Below, in pieces: positions 22,938 to 34,335 of a stretch of 64,000 nt of DNA. How positions within the stretch are numbered: position 1 is the first letter of the stretch; each line of letters opens with the position of its first letter. A model generated the notes under the pieces. The model did not search any database. It was not told the DNA's origin and was given only the letters and a program-made list of their open reading frames with translations. The DNA lies in contig JAUTCR010000017.1 of assembly GCA_030673895.1 (NCBI GenBank), forward strand, positions 62,001 through 126,000. Direction: 5' to 3'. Position numbers and translations under genes: made by a program. Source of the stretch: Verrucomicrobiota bacterium JB023 (GTDB lineage Bacteria; Verrucomicrobiota; Verrucomicrobiia; Verrucomicrobiales; Akkermansiaceae).

Positions 22938-25900
22938 TCAATCGACCTCCACTTTGACACTCTCACTATGAGCCGAGAACTCGGGAGCATACATGCATCG
23001 GATCTCAGCCATGCCGGTCTCGTATGCCCCCCGATGCTGCACTCTCACACTCGTCTCAAAGACGTGAGTGCCAGCCGGTAGGTAATCGATGAAGAAATGG
23101 CTCGCGGTATCACGTGTCGTCTCGTAGTAGCCAAACCCGTCTTGCCAGCGGTAGCCGCTCAGCACATTCATCGGCTCGGTCCCGCTTCCTCTCTGATCCT
23201 TCAAATGAACAAATTCCATCGCCCGATCATTGCGAAGGACGAGACGGGTCACCAGCTCATCACCCACCTCGACGGGACCGGAGAGCGGTTGAAGCTCCTC
23301 CCCCTGATCGGTGTTGACCTTGATAAAGAGCTTCTTCTCCAGCTGAAGTTCCTTGCCTGCGGCACTCGTCACTTCGCCAATATCCTCAAGATATTGCCAA
23401 TGAAGACTGGCCCAAGCCACTCCATCGTCCTTCTTACTAAGCACCACCTTACCAAGGTCCGGCCTCACCGACTCTCCGGTGATGCGCTCTTCATACATCC
23501 CTGTGCCGGGCTCCACCTTGCCCGGCTCAATGGTCTCACCCCCCAGGGAAACCGCTAACAAGTCATCGGAGCCAAGAAGGTTACCTCCGCCCATCAGGAG
23601 AGAATAAACAGCATCAGCGGTCGCTTTCGTCGTTTCCCAATCGCTCACCTGCTTTTGCTTGATGAGCCAGACTTGGCAATTCTCCACGGCCTCGGCGTCG
23701 TCATCAATTTCGCCGAAGGCTTCAATCATCATCGCTTGGGTCTCGATAGGCGCCTGCCACCACCACCAACCGCGAGGATCATTCCAGTACATCCCCTGCT
23801 CCTCGTCGACGATGGCGTGCTCTCGCAAGGAGCGCGTGATGAGTTTGGCCGTTTCCGTCTCACCGAGACGATGAAGGGCTAACGCCACGTGGGCCCGGGA
23901 GAGCCGATTGCCCAGATCCGTCCAATGCTCTTTGGCTTGCCCGACGAAATAGTCGAACGCCAGCTGGTCCTTGGCCTCAAGCTTCTTATCCTTCAGGAAA
24001 AAGGTCCGACTATAGAGATGATGGGCAATCCTGCGGGTTAAGTTGGCTTCCTCAAGCTTCTCGTCACGACGTAACTTCTCGTAGTGCGATGTCATATCGG
24101 CGTCGAGAGCGGCTAGGGATTGCAAGGCCGGGGTGATATCGGTCTCCACCCCGAGATGACGCAGCCGGCCGAAGCCCGTGGTGATATAAAGGCTGATGTA
24201 CTCGCTACCCCTCCCACCCGGGAACCAGGGCCAAAGACCATCCGCCCCTTGCATGGCCTTCACTTTCTCCAAGGCTTTTTCCAGCTCGAAGCTCAGCTTG
24301 TTCTCCTCAAAGAGCAGCCCCACCCTCCGCCGTGCCTCGGACTCGTCTTGAGCCTCGGCCAGCCAAGGCGTCTCCTCAATGAGCAGACCCTTGAGATCCT
24401 CGTTCTTCATGAGGGGACTCTCAAGAGCATCAGTCCCCTTCCAGAGATCAAAAATCCGGCGAATCTTAGGATCTGATGCGGTGATATGGCCGGCCAGCGC
24501 ATTGGCATAGTAGCGGTTGAAGGTTTGCTCCGCGCACTCATGGGGGAACTCCATCAAATAAGGCAAGGCCATCACCGCATACCAGGCAGGCTGGGATACG
24601 ACTTGCAAATGGAGGAAACGGCTCTCCAGAGTATCCGATTGGCCGCTATCTAACAACTTGGTGAATTCAAACTTCTTCTCCCCGGCATCACGAATAGGTA
24701 ACGCCATCGACTCAGTGACCATCACCCGGCGGGGAAGGACTGGCAGCCAACCTTCTTCACCATCGCTCAGCGTTTCCGTCTCCGCGATGGCTCGATAGCG
24801 GAGAAACTCTTGGCCATCGGGAACCTTCAGCCGCCAGCTCACCGTCCGGCTCTCCTTGGCCGGGATGGTGAAGGCTCGCTCCAGCTCATTGACACCCAGA
24901 GCATCGTTCCGGCTTTCCTCCGTTGCCGCATCGCTGAGAAAGAGCTTCGCGATGCCCTCCTGAGGCTCCGTACTTTGATTCGTTACCTTCACCGTAAATT
25001 CCAGCTCATCACCCTCCCGCAAGAAGCGGGGAGGATTGGGCTGCGCCATCAGATCCTTCGAAGTCACCACCTCGGCGTTCAACATGCCACTACGCAGGTC
25101 GTTATCATGAGCCAAGGAAAGGAAGCGCCAGGTGGTTAGAGCCTCCGGCATGGTAAAGGTGATGCGCACCTTACCATCCTCTCCACTAACCAGATTGGGG
25201 TAAAAGAAAGCCGTTTCACTAAGGTTCGTTCGTACCGGCACGGCAGGGACCCCCTCCTCGTCCTTTCCCTCCGGATTATTGAGGATCTCATCGATTGAGT
25301 CTTCCCTGACCGCAAAGTCGCCAGACCGAAGGCCCGAGCTTATCGTTCCTGAGGCGAAAGGATCGCCCAAGGGGGACAGAAGACCACTCGCGTCGCGCTC
25401 CGCAGAGAATGGGTCGGCATCTGCGAAGTCCGCCCCGAGCGCTGACTTCGACATGATGCGTCCCCTTGAACGACTCCCTTCGAAACGACTCCCATAGTAA
25501 AAGTCCCGGTAGAGCTGGTTAAGACGATGCCTGGACGGGCGCTCGAAATTATAAAGGAAGCGAAATCGCTCAAGGTCCGAACTATACCGCGAACCCATCC
25601 AAATTCCGCCAGGGCCCCGCAGCATGGACTGAAAACCTCGGAATTGATGCGGAACGAACTCGTCGAGCGACGCATCGTATAGCGTGGCCACCATTTCTGC
25701 CACCGCCGCCTCACCATCCGGCCCCTCGATGATCGCGGTCCAGCTCTCTTTCGCTCCAGGCTCAAGCTTATTGACCATATGCTCCCACCTGACCTTCAAA
25801 TCCTTATTAGTCCATGGAACTACGATGGAAAGGGTCTCTTCCTCAAATCGATTATTTGCCACCTGTTGAATCAATACCGAGAAACCTCCGCGTTGCGCCT

Positions 25901-28900
25901 CGGTCACCTCAAACTGGAGCATTTGTTGGGTCTGTCCTGGCTTTGTCCACTCTCGCTTCAACAGGCGATTGTCTTGATAGACCTCGATAACTGCCTGAGC
26001 TTCCGCATGTCCACTGCCCCAGAACAAGTGAAAGGTCTCACCGGGCTCAACCACTTGCCTTGGACTACTGGTATAGAAGGGAATCATCGTAGGGAAGTCA
26101 GTCCCCGCCGGATCCACGACCTCGATTTCGTGAATAGCTTTCACCTCCTTGCCTCCCGTGTCCTTGCTGGTTAGGACGAGGCGATAACGACCTGCATCCA
26201 GCTGGCTCTTGAGTTTGGCTTTTCCGGCTTGTTCGCCCTCAGCGGGGGTATCGAAATCCAACGACGCGACAAGCTCTCCAAGTTCCCACCGGGTCGTCTC
26301 ATTTGGAGAATGCGATCCCGCCCCCGGGTCAGAAGACACAGGATCCGATCCTTCCTCCTGAGGAACATAATTTGGCCGCGGGCAGATCTCCGGCTCCTTC
26401 AGTCGATGAATCATCACCCGTCCTTCGGCAGGACGAGGCTCTCCGTCATAGGATTCTGTCCGAACCGTAATTTCAACGGCATCTTCCACCGTGGTCCATT
26501 TTGGAACTTCAAGACTTGCCCGCATCGTGGTGTAGGCCAAGGAGACCAAGTTGGTGGCGCTCCGTGTCTCTCCTGCCGAATCAGTGATATCAACCTGCAC
26601 CTGATAGTTGAAAACTGGCTCCGATTTCGGGTCCACCGACTTGTCAGGTTTGGCGATGAACTCGATATCGAAGTGACCGCTTGCATCAGTTTCTCCCGTA
26701 CCATAGGCAATCTCTTCGGTTTGACCCGCGCCGTTTTGATGCCCGGTCCAGTATCGCCAACTCGGCCAACGGATGGTGCGGGTGACCTTCCAGGAAACCT
26801 TTGCTCCATCCACTGCTGCTCCTGTGTAAGCCTCAGCTCGGGCCTGCACTTTCACCTTTTGTCCCAAGGACGCTTCATTGGAAACCGACCCTAGCTCTGC
26901 AAAAAATTTGGGCCGCTTGTACTCTTCAATCGCAATGGTGCCCATGCCACTCATCTCATGACTGCGGATCGAATATCGGCCCAAAACTCCCGCTTTGGGC
27001 GCGATGAAGCTTCCGCTCAATGACCCCCGGTCGTTCGTCTTCAGGTCCAGCGTGCCCACCTCTTCGCCATTTCCATTTACTAGAATAACCGTGAATTCCT
27101 CATCAGGAATCACCCCGTAGCGAGCTTTTCCTGTATGGTAACGGCAGGCGATCGCCTTAAAGTGGATGGTCTGGCCGGGGCGATAGATTGCTCGATCAGT
27201 GAAGAAGATAAGTTGTTCACGCTCCTTGTTAGAGTAGCTTCCATTGCTGGCCCAGCCACGAGTCACGGCACGCTCATCACCTCGCCGAGCAACAATGAGA
27301 CAACTCTGATTCACCTCGGGAAGGGCGAAGAATCCGGACTCATCACTTTCGATCTGCTTGACGATGAGGTCACTCCGGTCGCCATTCATCCAACAGGCTT
27401 CCATCTCAATATCCGAGAGTGGAGCGCCCGTGACGGCATCGACGACATAACCATCAAGCCCTCCCGCCGGCCTCCGCCGGGTGACCACAGCGATGGAGGT
27501 GACATGCACGCCCGATACGGCGAGCGCATTATCATCCGTCGTAAAGTCCTCTTTCCCACTTGCTACGACCACATAGTAGCCCGGGGCCAGATCTGCAGGC
27601 GCGGGAAGATACGTGGTCATCTCCTGGTAATCCCCCGCATCATGGATCGCCACATCCCAAGCTTGCTCCGGCTTGTCGGCAAGAAGTTGGCGGAGGGGCA
27701 CCCTCTGGGGGAGAGGATCCGCGCGCAAGGTCGCTTCTCCCAACTCGAAGGGCTGTCGATAGAGTCGGAACCAGAGGTGATTGAGATTCTTCGATTCGAC
27801 CACGAGTTGCTCGGGCGCGGGAGTCCATTGGGATTCCGTTTTCAATCGGAGACTCTTTGCTTCAAGCTCGGCAACGAGATTCCCACATTGCTTGCCGTAG
27901 GGATGCTCCGGGAATAGCTTCTGACCGGCGGACGCTAGCGCGTAGGCTTCCTTGGTTTGTTCGTTACCTTTCAGAAGTTGAGCCAGAATCTCGCGAGCCT
28001 TAGCGCTGACCGGATGTTCTCCGTTCTCGGCGATGAAGTCCCAAAGCGCGGACTTGTAGTCTTCGGTGAAGGCATCTCCCTGTGCCGCTCCCCGCGCCCA
28101 GACGAGGCGCTCAAGCTGGCAGTGAAGGAAAGCGGCTGGGTCTTCATCCTCCTGATGGAAGCGCAGCAAGTCTTGGTAGATGCGCAAGGCTTTGCCCTTG
28201 GGAGACTCTCCCGTCTCCGGACTCCAGGCAAGGAAGGTCGCCACATCGGCGAAGACAGGCGAACCCTCATTGAGCTCGAAAGCGTTCACCACTTGGGCCG
28301 CGACGCTCACCTCCATTCCGTAGAAGTCGGCCGCCTGATGGGCGATGAAATCATAAAGCGTGGGGCGCAGTCGATCGCCTAGGTCCCCCGCGACAAGCAA
28401 TCCGTCGAGCGTGGAGGCAGGTAGCGTCTTCAGCATTTCCTCATCGGCCAAGGCTGCCTGCAATCGGTCGTCCAATTCGTTGAGGATCCGGGGGAGACTC
28501 CATTCCTCAATGGTGTCGCCTTCCGCCTCGCCGGCGTGGTTGCGCTGAACGTAGATCCAGAAATTCTGCTGATAATGATGATAGAGCCAATGGGCTGAGA
28601 CGAGCCGAAGTATCGGGCGCAATACCTCCGGAGCACTCTCGATTTCAGCTTCGAGGGACTCCGCTGCGGCGGCCGAGTCCTGCGTCACCTGGCTCTCAGC
28701 GAGGAGCCGCATGACGAGAGCCTTACCCGCCTCACCCCACTTTTCCTCTTTGAGCGCCGCCTCTTCGATCGGTCGGAGAAGCTTGCTAACAGTTTGAGGG
28801 AGATTCTTTCTTTCCGCCTCCTCGACGGCCTTCCACTCAGCGTCCCTTTCCGCGCTCAATGCCATCGTCCCAGCACATAGGCCGATTAGCAGGCCAACCC

Positions 28901-28925
28901 AAATTCGTATCATTGTTCTTCCCAT
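22938..28925 (-). CDS. Bacterial alpha-2-macroglobulin with thioester motif
   Basis: 1995 residues with a signal peptide (to about 24, GTMALSA). A good Shine-Dalgarno (GGAGGA, 6 bases before the ATG) fixes the start. The N-terminal 450 residues are helical, TPR-like. Then come MG domains (AIYRPGQTIHFKA near 580), a Gly/Ser/Arg-rich bait-like stretch (about 1108-1235), and the thioester motif CAEQ with Cys1464 in FPHECAEQTFNRYY, then the alpha-helical thioester domain. Such proteins trap foreign proteases in the periplasm by covalent linkage. The usual partner pbpC is absent; neighbours are a PEP-CTERM gene and an acetylesterase. It is longer than E. coli YfaS (about 1500). Confidence 0.93.
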   Translation of the reverse strand: MGRTMIRIWVGLLIGLCAGTMALSAERDAEWKAVEEAERKNLPQTVSKLLRPIEEAALKEEKWGEAGKALVMRLLAESQVTQDSAAAAESLEAEIESAPEVLRPILRLVSAHWLYHHYQQNFWIYVQRNHAGEAEGDTIEEWSLPRILNELDDRLQAALADEEMLKTLPASTLDGLLVAGDLGDRLRPTLYDFIAHQAADFYGMEVSVAAQVVNAFELNEGSPVFADVATFLAWSPETGESPKGKALRIYQDLLRFHQEDEDPAAFLHCQLERLVWARGAAQGDAFTEDYKSALWDFIAENGEHPVSAKAREILAQLLKGNEQTKEAYALASAGQKLFPEHPYGKQCGNLVAELEAKSLRLKTESQWTPAPEQLVVESKNLNHLWFRLYRQPFELGEATLRADPLPQRVPLRQLLADKPEQAWDVAIHDAGDYQEMTTYLPAPADLAPGYYVVVASGKEDFTTDDNALAVSGVHVTSIAVVTRRRPAGGLDGYVVDAVTGAPLSDIEMEACWMNGDRSDLIVKQIESDESGFFALPEVNQSCLIVARRGDERAVTRGWASNGSYSNKEREQLIFFTDRAIYRPGQTIHFKAIACRYHTGKARYGVIPDEEFTVILVNGNGEEVGTLDLKTNDRGSLSGSFIAPKAGVLGRYSIRSHEMSGMGTIAIEEYKRPKFFAELGSVSNEASLGQKVKVQARAEAYTGAAVDGAKVSWKVTRTIRWPSWRYWTGHQNGAGQTEEIAYGTGETDASGHFDIEFIAKPDKSVDPKSEPVFNYQVQVDITDSAGETRSATNLVSLAYTTMRASLEVPKWTTVEDAVEITVRTESYDGEPRPAEGRVMIHRLKEPEICPRPNYVPQEEGSDPVSSDPGAGSHSPNETTRWELGELVASLDFDTPAEGEQAGKAKLKSQLDAGRYRLVLTSKDTGGKEVKAIHEIEVVDPAGTDFPTMIPFYTSSPRQVVEPGETFHLFWGSGHAEAQAVIEVYQDNRLLKREWTKPGQTQQMLQFEVTEAQRGGFSVLIQQVANNRFEEETLSIVVPWTNKDLKVRWEHMVNKLEPGAKESWTAIIEGPDGEAAVAEMVATLYDASLDEFVPHQFRGFQSMLRGPGGIWMGSRYSSDLERFRFLYNFERPSRHRLNQLYRDFYYGSRFEGSRSRGRIMSKSALGADFADADPFSAERDASGLLSPLGDPFASGTISSGLRSGDFAVREDSIDEILNNPEGKDEEGVPAVPVRTNLSETAFFYPNLVSGEDGKVRITFTMPEALTTWRFLSLAHDNDLRSGMLNAEVVTSKDLMAQPNPPRFLREGDELEFTVKVTNQSTEPQEGIAKLFLSDAATEESRNDALGVNELERAFTIPAKESRTVSWRLKVPDGQEFLRYRAIAETETLSDGEEGWLPVLPRRVMVTESMALPIRDAGEKKFEFTKLLDSGQSDTLESRFLHLQVVSQPAWYAVMALPYLMEFPHECAEQTFNRYYANALAGHITASDPKIRRIFDLWKGTDALESPLMKNEDLKGLLIEETPWLAEAQDESEARRRVGLLFEENKLSFELEKALEKVKAMQGADGLWPWFPGGRGSEYISLYITTGFGRLRHLGVETDITPALQSLAALDADMTSHYEKLRRDEKLEEANLTRRIAHHLYSRTFFLKDKKLEAKDQLAFDYFVGQAKEHWTDLGNRLSRAHVALALHRLGETETAKLITRSLREHAIVDEEQGMYWNDPRGWWWWQAPIETQAMMIEAFGEIDDDAEAVENCQVWLIKQKQVSDWETTKATADAVYSLLMGGGNLLGSDDLLAVSLGGETIEPGKVEPGTGMYEERITGESVRPDLGKVVLSKKDDGVAWASLHWQYLEDIGEVTSAAGKELQLEKKLFIKVNTDQGEELQPLSGPVEVGDELVTRLVLRNDRAMEFVHLKDQRGSGTEPMNVLSGYRWQDGFGYYETTRDTASHFFIDYLPAGTHVFETSVRVQHRGAYETGMAEIRCMYAPEFSAHSESVKVEVD

Positions 28926-29095
28926 TTGTTTCCTCCTATTTGCACCAACATCCCAAATTGTGACACGCCAAAAGGAATTTTCTCCAAGACCTCGCGGAGG
29001 GCCTTTGCCTCTCCTTCCTCCTTCCCACCGGCCTGGTCGCTAAGGAGGTCGAAAGGGTGGAAGAATGCGGCCTTGCCTCCGTAGCTACTCGGACA

Positions 29096-30583
29096 ATGAA
29101 GCAGTTAGTCGGATTAAGTTGGCTTGTGATGGCGGGTGTGATGGAGGCTTCTCTGGAGGTGCCCTCCTTCTTCTCGGAAGGCATGGTCCTCCAGCAAGGA
29201 GGCGGCGCCGCCGTCTGGGGAACAAGCGGAGCGGGGAAGGACGTGACGCTCACCTTCGCGGGCAAGGAGTATCAAACCAAGGCCGCGACGGACGGCAAGT
29301 GGACCATCAAACTCGACGAGCTGGCCGCAAGCTCGGAGGGGAAGGAACTGACGATCACCTCGGATGGCGATAATCTCTTCATCTCCGATGTGGTGGTGGG
29401 TGAGGTTTGGATCGCCTCCGGGCAATCCAATATGGAATGGGCGCTGAGCCGCCTGCCCAACTACCAAGATGAGGTCGAAACCGCGCAAGATGATCTCCTG
29501 CGGGTGTACGTCTCCCAGAATGCCGCCACCGCTACGCCGCAGACCGATTTTCCCGGTCATTGGAAGTCAACTCAACCGGAGAACACCGCCAGCTTCACCG
29601 CTGTGGGTTACTTCTTCGCGAAGCGTCTGCGGGAGGAATTGGATGTCCCCGTCGGGGTGATCGAATGCGCCTGGGGCGGTAAGCCCGTGCAGGCTTTCGC
29701 TTCTGAGGAAGCACTCGAGAAGCTGCCGGAAGCGAAGAAGCTTCTCGCCGCCAAGGCTCGCGCGGTCGCGGCATGGGACGATGACAAGGAGGAGGAGCGC
29801 TACCAGGCTCTGGTCGAGAAATTCAAAAAAGAGGGCCGCAAAGGCCGGCCCGTGCGACGCCCCCACCCCTCCGTTAGCCCGAGGAATGCAGGCACCATCT
29901 TCAATGGCATGATCGCTCCCATCACGGGCTATGGCGCCCGTGGAGTGATCTGGTATCAGGGGGAATCGAATAGCAAGCCTGGTGAGGCTGAGCACTACGA
30001 GGAATTACTCGGCAGCCTTGTTGCCGACTGGCGAAGCCGGTGGGGCAGCGACCTGTCCTTCTACTGGGTGCAACTCGCCAACTTCATCCGCAAGGGAGAG
30101 AGCGAAGAATGGGTGACGGTGCAGGACGAGATGCGCCGCGCCCTCGATAGCATCCCCAACAGCGGGATGGCCGTTATCAATGACATCGGCAACGCGAAGA
30201 ACATTCACCCGAAGAACAAGGTCGATGTGGGAGAGCGCCTCGCCCGCTGGGCTCTTGAGAAGAACTACGGTGTCGAAGTCGGTGCCGTCTGCGGACCGCT
30301 CTTCGATAAAGCAGCGAAAGAAGGAAAGCGAATGGTCGTGAGCTTCAAGCACTCCGAGGGGCTGAAGAGCCGCGATGGCAATGCTCTGCAACGCTTCGAG
30401 ATTGCCGATAAGAAGGGAGCCTGGAAGGCCGCGAAGGCAAAAATCGACGACGGCAAAGTCGTCGTCTGGCACGATGAGGTCGAGGAGCCCACCGGCGTTC
30501 GCTACGCTTGGACGGATAATCCGACCGGAGCCAACCTCGTCAATGGCGATGGCCTCCCTGCCAGTTGCTTCACGACCGAGTGA
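29096..30583 (+). CDS. Sialate O-acetylesterase family SGNH hydrolase
   Basis: 495 residues from the ATG opening a signal peptide (KQLVGLSWLVMAGVM); an earlier in-frame start at 29057 is less likely. SGNH block I is GQSNMEW (nucleophile Ser) and the conserved GVIWYQGESN lies near the middle. The N-terminal beta-domain starts SFFSEGMVLQQ, as in SiaE-type esterases. The family removes O-acetyl groups from sialic acids or plant/algal polysaccharides, normally in the periplasm or outside. It is divergent from the macroglobulin gene and convergent with carB. The substrate is not readable. Confidence 0.92.
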   Translation: MKQLVGLSWLVMAGVMEASLEVPSFFSEGMVLQQGGGAAVWGTSGAGKDVTLTFAGKEYQTKAATDGKWTIKLDELAASSEGKELTITSDGDNLFISDVVVGEVWIASGQSNMEWALSRLPNYQDEVETAQDDLLRVYVSQNAATATPQTDFPGHWKSTQPENTASFTAVGYFFAKRLREELDVPVGVIECAWGGKPVQAFASEEALEKLPEAKKLLAAKARAVAAWDDDKEEERYQALVEKFKKEGRKGRPVRRPHPSVSPRNAGTIFNGMIAPITGYGARGVIWYQGESNSKPGEAEHYEELLGSLVADWRSRWGSDLSFYWVQLANFIRKGESEEWVTVQDEMRRALDSIPNSGMAVINDIGNAKNIHPKNKVDVGERLARWALEKNYGVEVGAVCGPLFDKAAKEGKRMVVSFKHSEGLKSRDGNALQRFEIADKKGAWKAAKAKIDDGKVVVWHDEVEEPTGVRYAWTDNPTGANLVNGDGLPASCFTTE

Positions 30584-30597
30584 GTGAATTTGACCCA

Positions 30598-30645
30598 GAA
30601 AAAAGCGTGCCCGGCTGACTTGCCGAGGCACGCTTTTCTTTTTCT
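30598..30645. terminator. Bidirectional rho-independent terminator
   Basis: AAAAGCGTGCC (30601-30611) pairs with GGCACGCTTTT (30627-30637), followed by CTTTTTC. It separates the convergent acetylesterase and carB genes. Confidence 0.92.
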
Positions 30646-30682
30646 AAGAGGGGTTGGAAGAGGCCGTTCAGGCCTCGTTTGT

Positions 30683-33600
30683 TTAGGCGTGATACTCTTG
30701 GACGGACTTCACCGTCATGTCCTTCTCCTGGAGAGACCGGATTGCCCGCACACAAGCGCTGGCTGCGGCCAGGTTGGTGCAGTGAGAGACTTTTGTGGTG
30801 ACCGCGGTGCTGCGGATCTTCACCTCATCTTCCCGCGCTTCGGGGCCGCTCGGCGTGTTGATAACGAAGACGATTTCCCCGTTCTTCATCATATCGACCA
30901 CGTTCGGGCGCTTCTGCTCCGCCAGCTTGTAGACCCGGTGGACCGGGACTTCCTTCTCCTTGAGGAAGCGGTAGGTCCCCCCGGTGGAGAAGATAGTGAA
31001 GCCGAGGTCGGAGAGCTCCATTGCGATGGAGACGACCTTCTCCTTATCCCGGTCATTGACCGAGATGAAGACATTGCCTGCCGTTGGCAAGGTGTTGAAG
31101 GCACTGATCTGCGACTTGGCGTAAGCCATGCCAAGGTCGGCATCGATGCCCATGACCTCGCCCGTCGATTTCATCTCCGGCCCGAGAACAATGTCGATGC
31201 CCGGGAAGCGGGGCCAAGGGAAGACCGCTTCCTTCACACAGTAGTGAGGCGGCGTGATTTCCTCGGTGAAACCGAGATCGACCAACTTTTCACCGACCAT
31301 GATGCGGGCGGCGAGCTTGGCAAGCGGGACGCCGATGGCCTTGGAGACAAAGGGCACCGTCCGGCTGGCACGGGGATTCACCTCGATAACGAAGAGTTCA
31401 TCATCCTTCACCGCGAACTGGATATTCATCAACCCGCGAACTTCGAGAGACTTCGCCAATTCCTTAGCCGCGCGGCGGATTTCATCCTTGATGCCGTCAC
31501 TCAGTGAGAAAGCAGGAATCACGCAAGCCGAGTCTCCCGAGTGGATTCCAGCCTGCTCAATATGCTCCATGATGGCACCGATGACGGTGGTTTCGCCATC
31601 GCTGATGCAGTCGACATCGACCTCGGTCGCGCCTTCCAAGAAGCGGTCGACAAGGACGGGACGGTCCGGAGTGGCGTCAACCGCGTCGCGCATGTAGTGG
31701 CGAAGCTCCTTGTCATTATAAACAATCATCATCGCCCGTCCGCCAAGGACGAAGGAAGGACGGACCAACACGGGGTAGCTGATACGATTGGCAATCTCGA
31801 CCGCCTCATCTTCAGTCACTGCGGTGCCGGCTTCCGCCTGCTTGAGGCCCAGCTTGTCGAGCAGGGCAGAGAAGAATTTCCGATCCTCGGCCAGTTCGAT
31901 GGATTTGGGCGAGGTCCCGACGATGGGGACGCCTTCCTTCTCGAGCTTCTCAGCGAGGTTGAGGGGTGTCTGGCCACCGAATTGGACGATGACGCCATCG
32001 GGCTTCTCCTGGTCACAGATGTTGAGGACGTCCTCCAGCGTGAGCGGCTCGAAGTAGAGCTTGTCACTGGTGTCATAGTCCGTGGAGACCGTCTCCGGAT
32101 TGGAGTTCACCATCACCGTCTCATAGCCGAGCTCCTTGAGCGCGAAGGCAGCGTGCACACAGCAGTAATCGAATTCGATGCCCTGACCGATACGGTTGGG
32201 ACCGCCGCCCAGAATGACGATGCGCTTTTTGTCACTCTCGCGAGCCTCATTCTCATCACCATAGGTCGAGTAATAGTAAGGGGTTGCAGCCTCAAACTCG
32301 GCAGCACAGGTGTCGACCAGGCGATAGGTGGGGATGAGTCCCGCCTCCTTACGGCGAGCGCGGACAGCCAGCTCGTCCTCGCCCGTGGCTTGGGCGATTT
32401 GGTAATCGCCGAAGCCCATTTTCTTGGCCCGGCGAAGGTCCATATCCGCCAGCTCTTTGCCTTCATCGACAATCTGCTTGAGATGGGTCAGGAACCAGCG
32501 GTCGATCTGCGTGGCTTCGAAGACTTCCTCGATGGTCCATCCTTGCTCGAAGGCCACCTTGAGCCAGAAAATCCGCTCGGCATTCGGGACGTGCAACTTC
32601 CGCTCGATGACTTCACGGTCGGGATCGACCGGGTCCTTGCCATCGAAGCCGAATCCGAGGCGGCCAGTTTCCAAAGAGCGGAGGGCCTTCTGCATCGACT
32701 CCTTGAAGGTACGGCCGATGGCCATCGCCTCACCGACCGCTTTCATCTGGGTCGTCAGGACAGAGTCGGCTGTCGGGAATTTCTCGAAGGTGAAGCGGGG
32801 CAGCTTGGTCACGACGTAGTCGATAGTCGGCTCGAAGCTGGCCGGGGTCTCCCGGGTGATATCATTAGGCAGCTCGTCCATCGTGTAGCCGACTGCCAAT
32901 TTCGCGGCAATCTTGGCGATGGGGAAGCCAGTCGCTTTCGAAGCGAGAGCTGAAGAGCGCGACACGCGGGGGTTCATCTCGATGACGATGATGCGCCCGT
33001 TCTCGGGATTGACTGCAAACTGGATGTTCGAGCCTCCGGTCTCGACACCAATCTCGCGGATACAAGCGAAGGACTGGTCCCGCATGATTTGATACTCCCG
33101 GTCGGAAAGGGTCTGGGCCGGCGCGACGGTGATGGAATCGCCGGTGTGAACACCCATCGGGTCGAGGTTCTCAATGGAACAGATGACCACGCAGTTGTCG
33201 GCGCGGTCGCGCATGACCTCCATCTCGTATTCCTTCCACCCGAGGAGACTTTCCTCGATGAGGATTTCCGAAACAGGCGAGAGGTCGAGACCGCGAAAGC
33301 AGATTTCCTCGAACTCCTCGCGATTGTAGGCAATGCCGCCGCCGCTGCCGCCGAGAGTGAAGGCGGGGCGGATAATGAGAGGGAAGGAGCCAATCTCCTC
33401 AGCCACCTTACGCGCTTCCTCCATGCTGTGCGCGGTATCGGAGATGGGGAGGTCGAGCCCAATCTTGAGCATCGCGTCCTTGAATCGCTGGCGATCCTCT
33501 CCCTTGTCGATGGCATCGGCGTTGGCGCCAATCATACGCACCCCGTATTTGTCCAAGGTGCCGTCCTTGAAGAGGTCCATGGCCGCATTGAGCGCGGTCT

Positions 33601-33877
33601 GCCCGCCCAAGGTAGGAAGAAGGGCATCGGGGCTCTCCCTTTCGATGATTTTCTCGATGACCGCGGGAGTGATGGGCTCGATGTAGGTCCGCTCCGCCGT
33701 CTCGGGATCGGTCATGATGGTGGCCGGATTGGAATTGACCAAAACGACCTCATAGCCCTCTTCGCGAAGCGCTTTACAGGCTTGGGTGCCCGAGTAGTCA
33801 AATTCACAACCTTGTCCAATCACGATCGGCCCGGAGCCAATCACCAGAATTTTTTTGATACTCGTGTCCTTCGGCAT
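30683..33877 (-). CDS. carB: Carbamoyl phosphate synthase large subunit
   Basis: 1064 residues, normal for CarB. Two homologous ATP-grasp halves are obvious: [19 protein letters not shown] near the start and [18 protein letters not shown] near residue 555. The C-terminal MGS-like regulatory domain follows ([18 protein letters not shown] onward). The cytoplasmic enzyme makes carbamoyl phosphate from bicarbonate, ATP and ammonia from the CarA glutaminase, for arginine and pyrimidines. carA is not in the window. It lies downstream of asd and a small unknown gene on the same strand. Confidence 0.98.
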   Translation of the reverse strand: MPKDTSIKKILVIGSGPIVIGQGCEFDYSGTQACKALREEGYEVVLVNSNPATIMTDPETAERTYIEPITPAVIEKIIERESPDALLPTLGGQTALNAAMDLFKDGTLDKYGVRMIGANADAIDKGEDRQRFKDAMLKIGLDLPISDTAHSMEEARKVAEEIGSFPLIIRPAFTLGGSGGGIAYNREEFEEICFRGLDLSPVSEILIEESLLGWKEYEMEVMRDRADNCVVICSIENLDPMGVHTGDSITVAPAQTLSDREYQIMRDQSFACIREIGVETGGSNIQFAVNPENGRIIVIEMNPRVSRSSALASKATGFPIAKIAAKLAVGYTMDELPNDITRETPASFEPTIDYVVTKLPRFTFEKFPTADSVLTTQMKAVGEAMAIGRTFKESMQKALRSLETGRLGFGFDGKDPVDPDREVIERKLHVPNAERIFWLKVAFEQGWTIEEVFEATQIDRWFLTHLKQIVDEGKELADMDLRRAKKMGFGDYQIAQATGEDELAVRARRKEAGLIPTYRLVDTCAAEFEAATPYYYSTYGDENEARESDKKRIVILGGGPNRIGQGIEFDYCCVHAAFALKELGYETVMVNSNPETVSTDYDTSDKLYFEPLTLEDVLNICDQEKPDGVIVQFGGQTPLNLAEKLEKEGVPIVGTSPKSIELAEDRKFFSALLDKLGLKQAEAGTAVTEDEAVEIANRISYPVLVRPSFVLGGRAMMIVYNDKELRHYMRDAVDATPDRPVLVDRFLEGATEVDVDCISDGETTVIGAIMEHIEQAGIHSGDSACVIPAFSLSDGIKDEIRRAAKELAKSLEVRGLMNIQFAVKDDELFVIEVNPRASRTVPFVSKAIGVPLAKLAARIMVGEKLVDLGFTEEITPPHYCVKEAVFPWPRFPGIDIVLGPEMKSTGEVMGIDADLGMAYAKSQISAFNTLPTAGNVFISVNDRDKEKVVSIAMELSDLGFTIFSTGGTYRFLKEKEVPVHRVYKLAEQKRPNVVDMMKNGEIVFVINTPSGPEAREDEVKIRSTAVTTKVSHCTNLAAASACVRAIRSLQEKDMTVKSVQEYHA

Positions 33878-34044
33878 GCTAGCTTGCGGCTAAATTGGTG
33901 TTGTACTGCCAACGCAATGCCCGGCGGTCAAGCCCTGACGGCGATTTTAGTGAAAGAAGATCCCGAACACGAAAGGATCACCCCAGAAACGAAGAAAGAA
34001 CAACCGATTCCCCCTTCTTGTGGCTAGCGCCTGCGCCTCGCGCC

Positions 34045-34317
34045 TTAGCTCGGCAACTTAAGCTCGCGAGTCATGTCGGGAGCCGGTTCTGGTAGCGGAC
34101 GAGCGACGAAGCGCTCGACCTCAAAGACCAAGTCCGCATCGGGCTGCTCATGTCCATCGAGCACCCGCCGCAAGCGGGAGCGCCAATCTTCCGCCGGGAC
34201 CTCGTCCTTGGCAGCCAAGGTGTGAGCGAGCTCGGAGAGGCGGCCGCTGGGCGAGAGCAGACGCCGGGCTCTGGGCAACCACTTGGCGTAATAGAGATGC
34301 ATGGGATCGGATGCCAT
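34045..34317 (-). CDS. Small hypothetical protein, 90 aa
   Basis: A 90-residue basic, Arg/Leu-rich soluble protein that I do not recognise. It contains PMHLYYAKWLPRARRLLSP at its start and an acidic middle. It is the only sensible reading frame in the 488 bases between carB and asd, lies on their strand, and keeps the codon style of its neighbours. A small hairpin (GATTGC-TTA-GCAATC, 34336-34350) lies between it and asd. Function unknown; moderate confidence that it is a gene. Confidence 0.55.
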   Translation of the reverse strand: MASDPMHLYYAKWLPRARRLLSPSGRLSELAHTLAAKDEVPAEDWRSRLRRVLDGHEQPDADLVFEVERFVARPLPEPAPDMTRELKLPS

Positions 34318-34335
34318 GCTCTTTATTTTGCTTAA

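Noticed and set aside
31541-32953. 470-codon open frame antisense to carB
   Set aside because: carB is intact across this region; the antisense frame is a codon-bias shadow.
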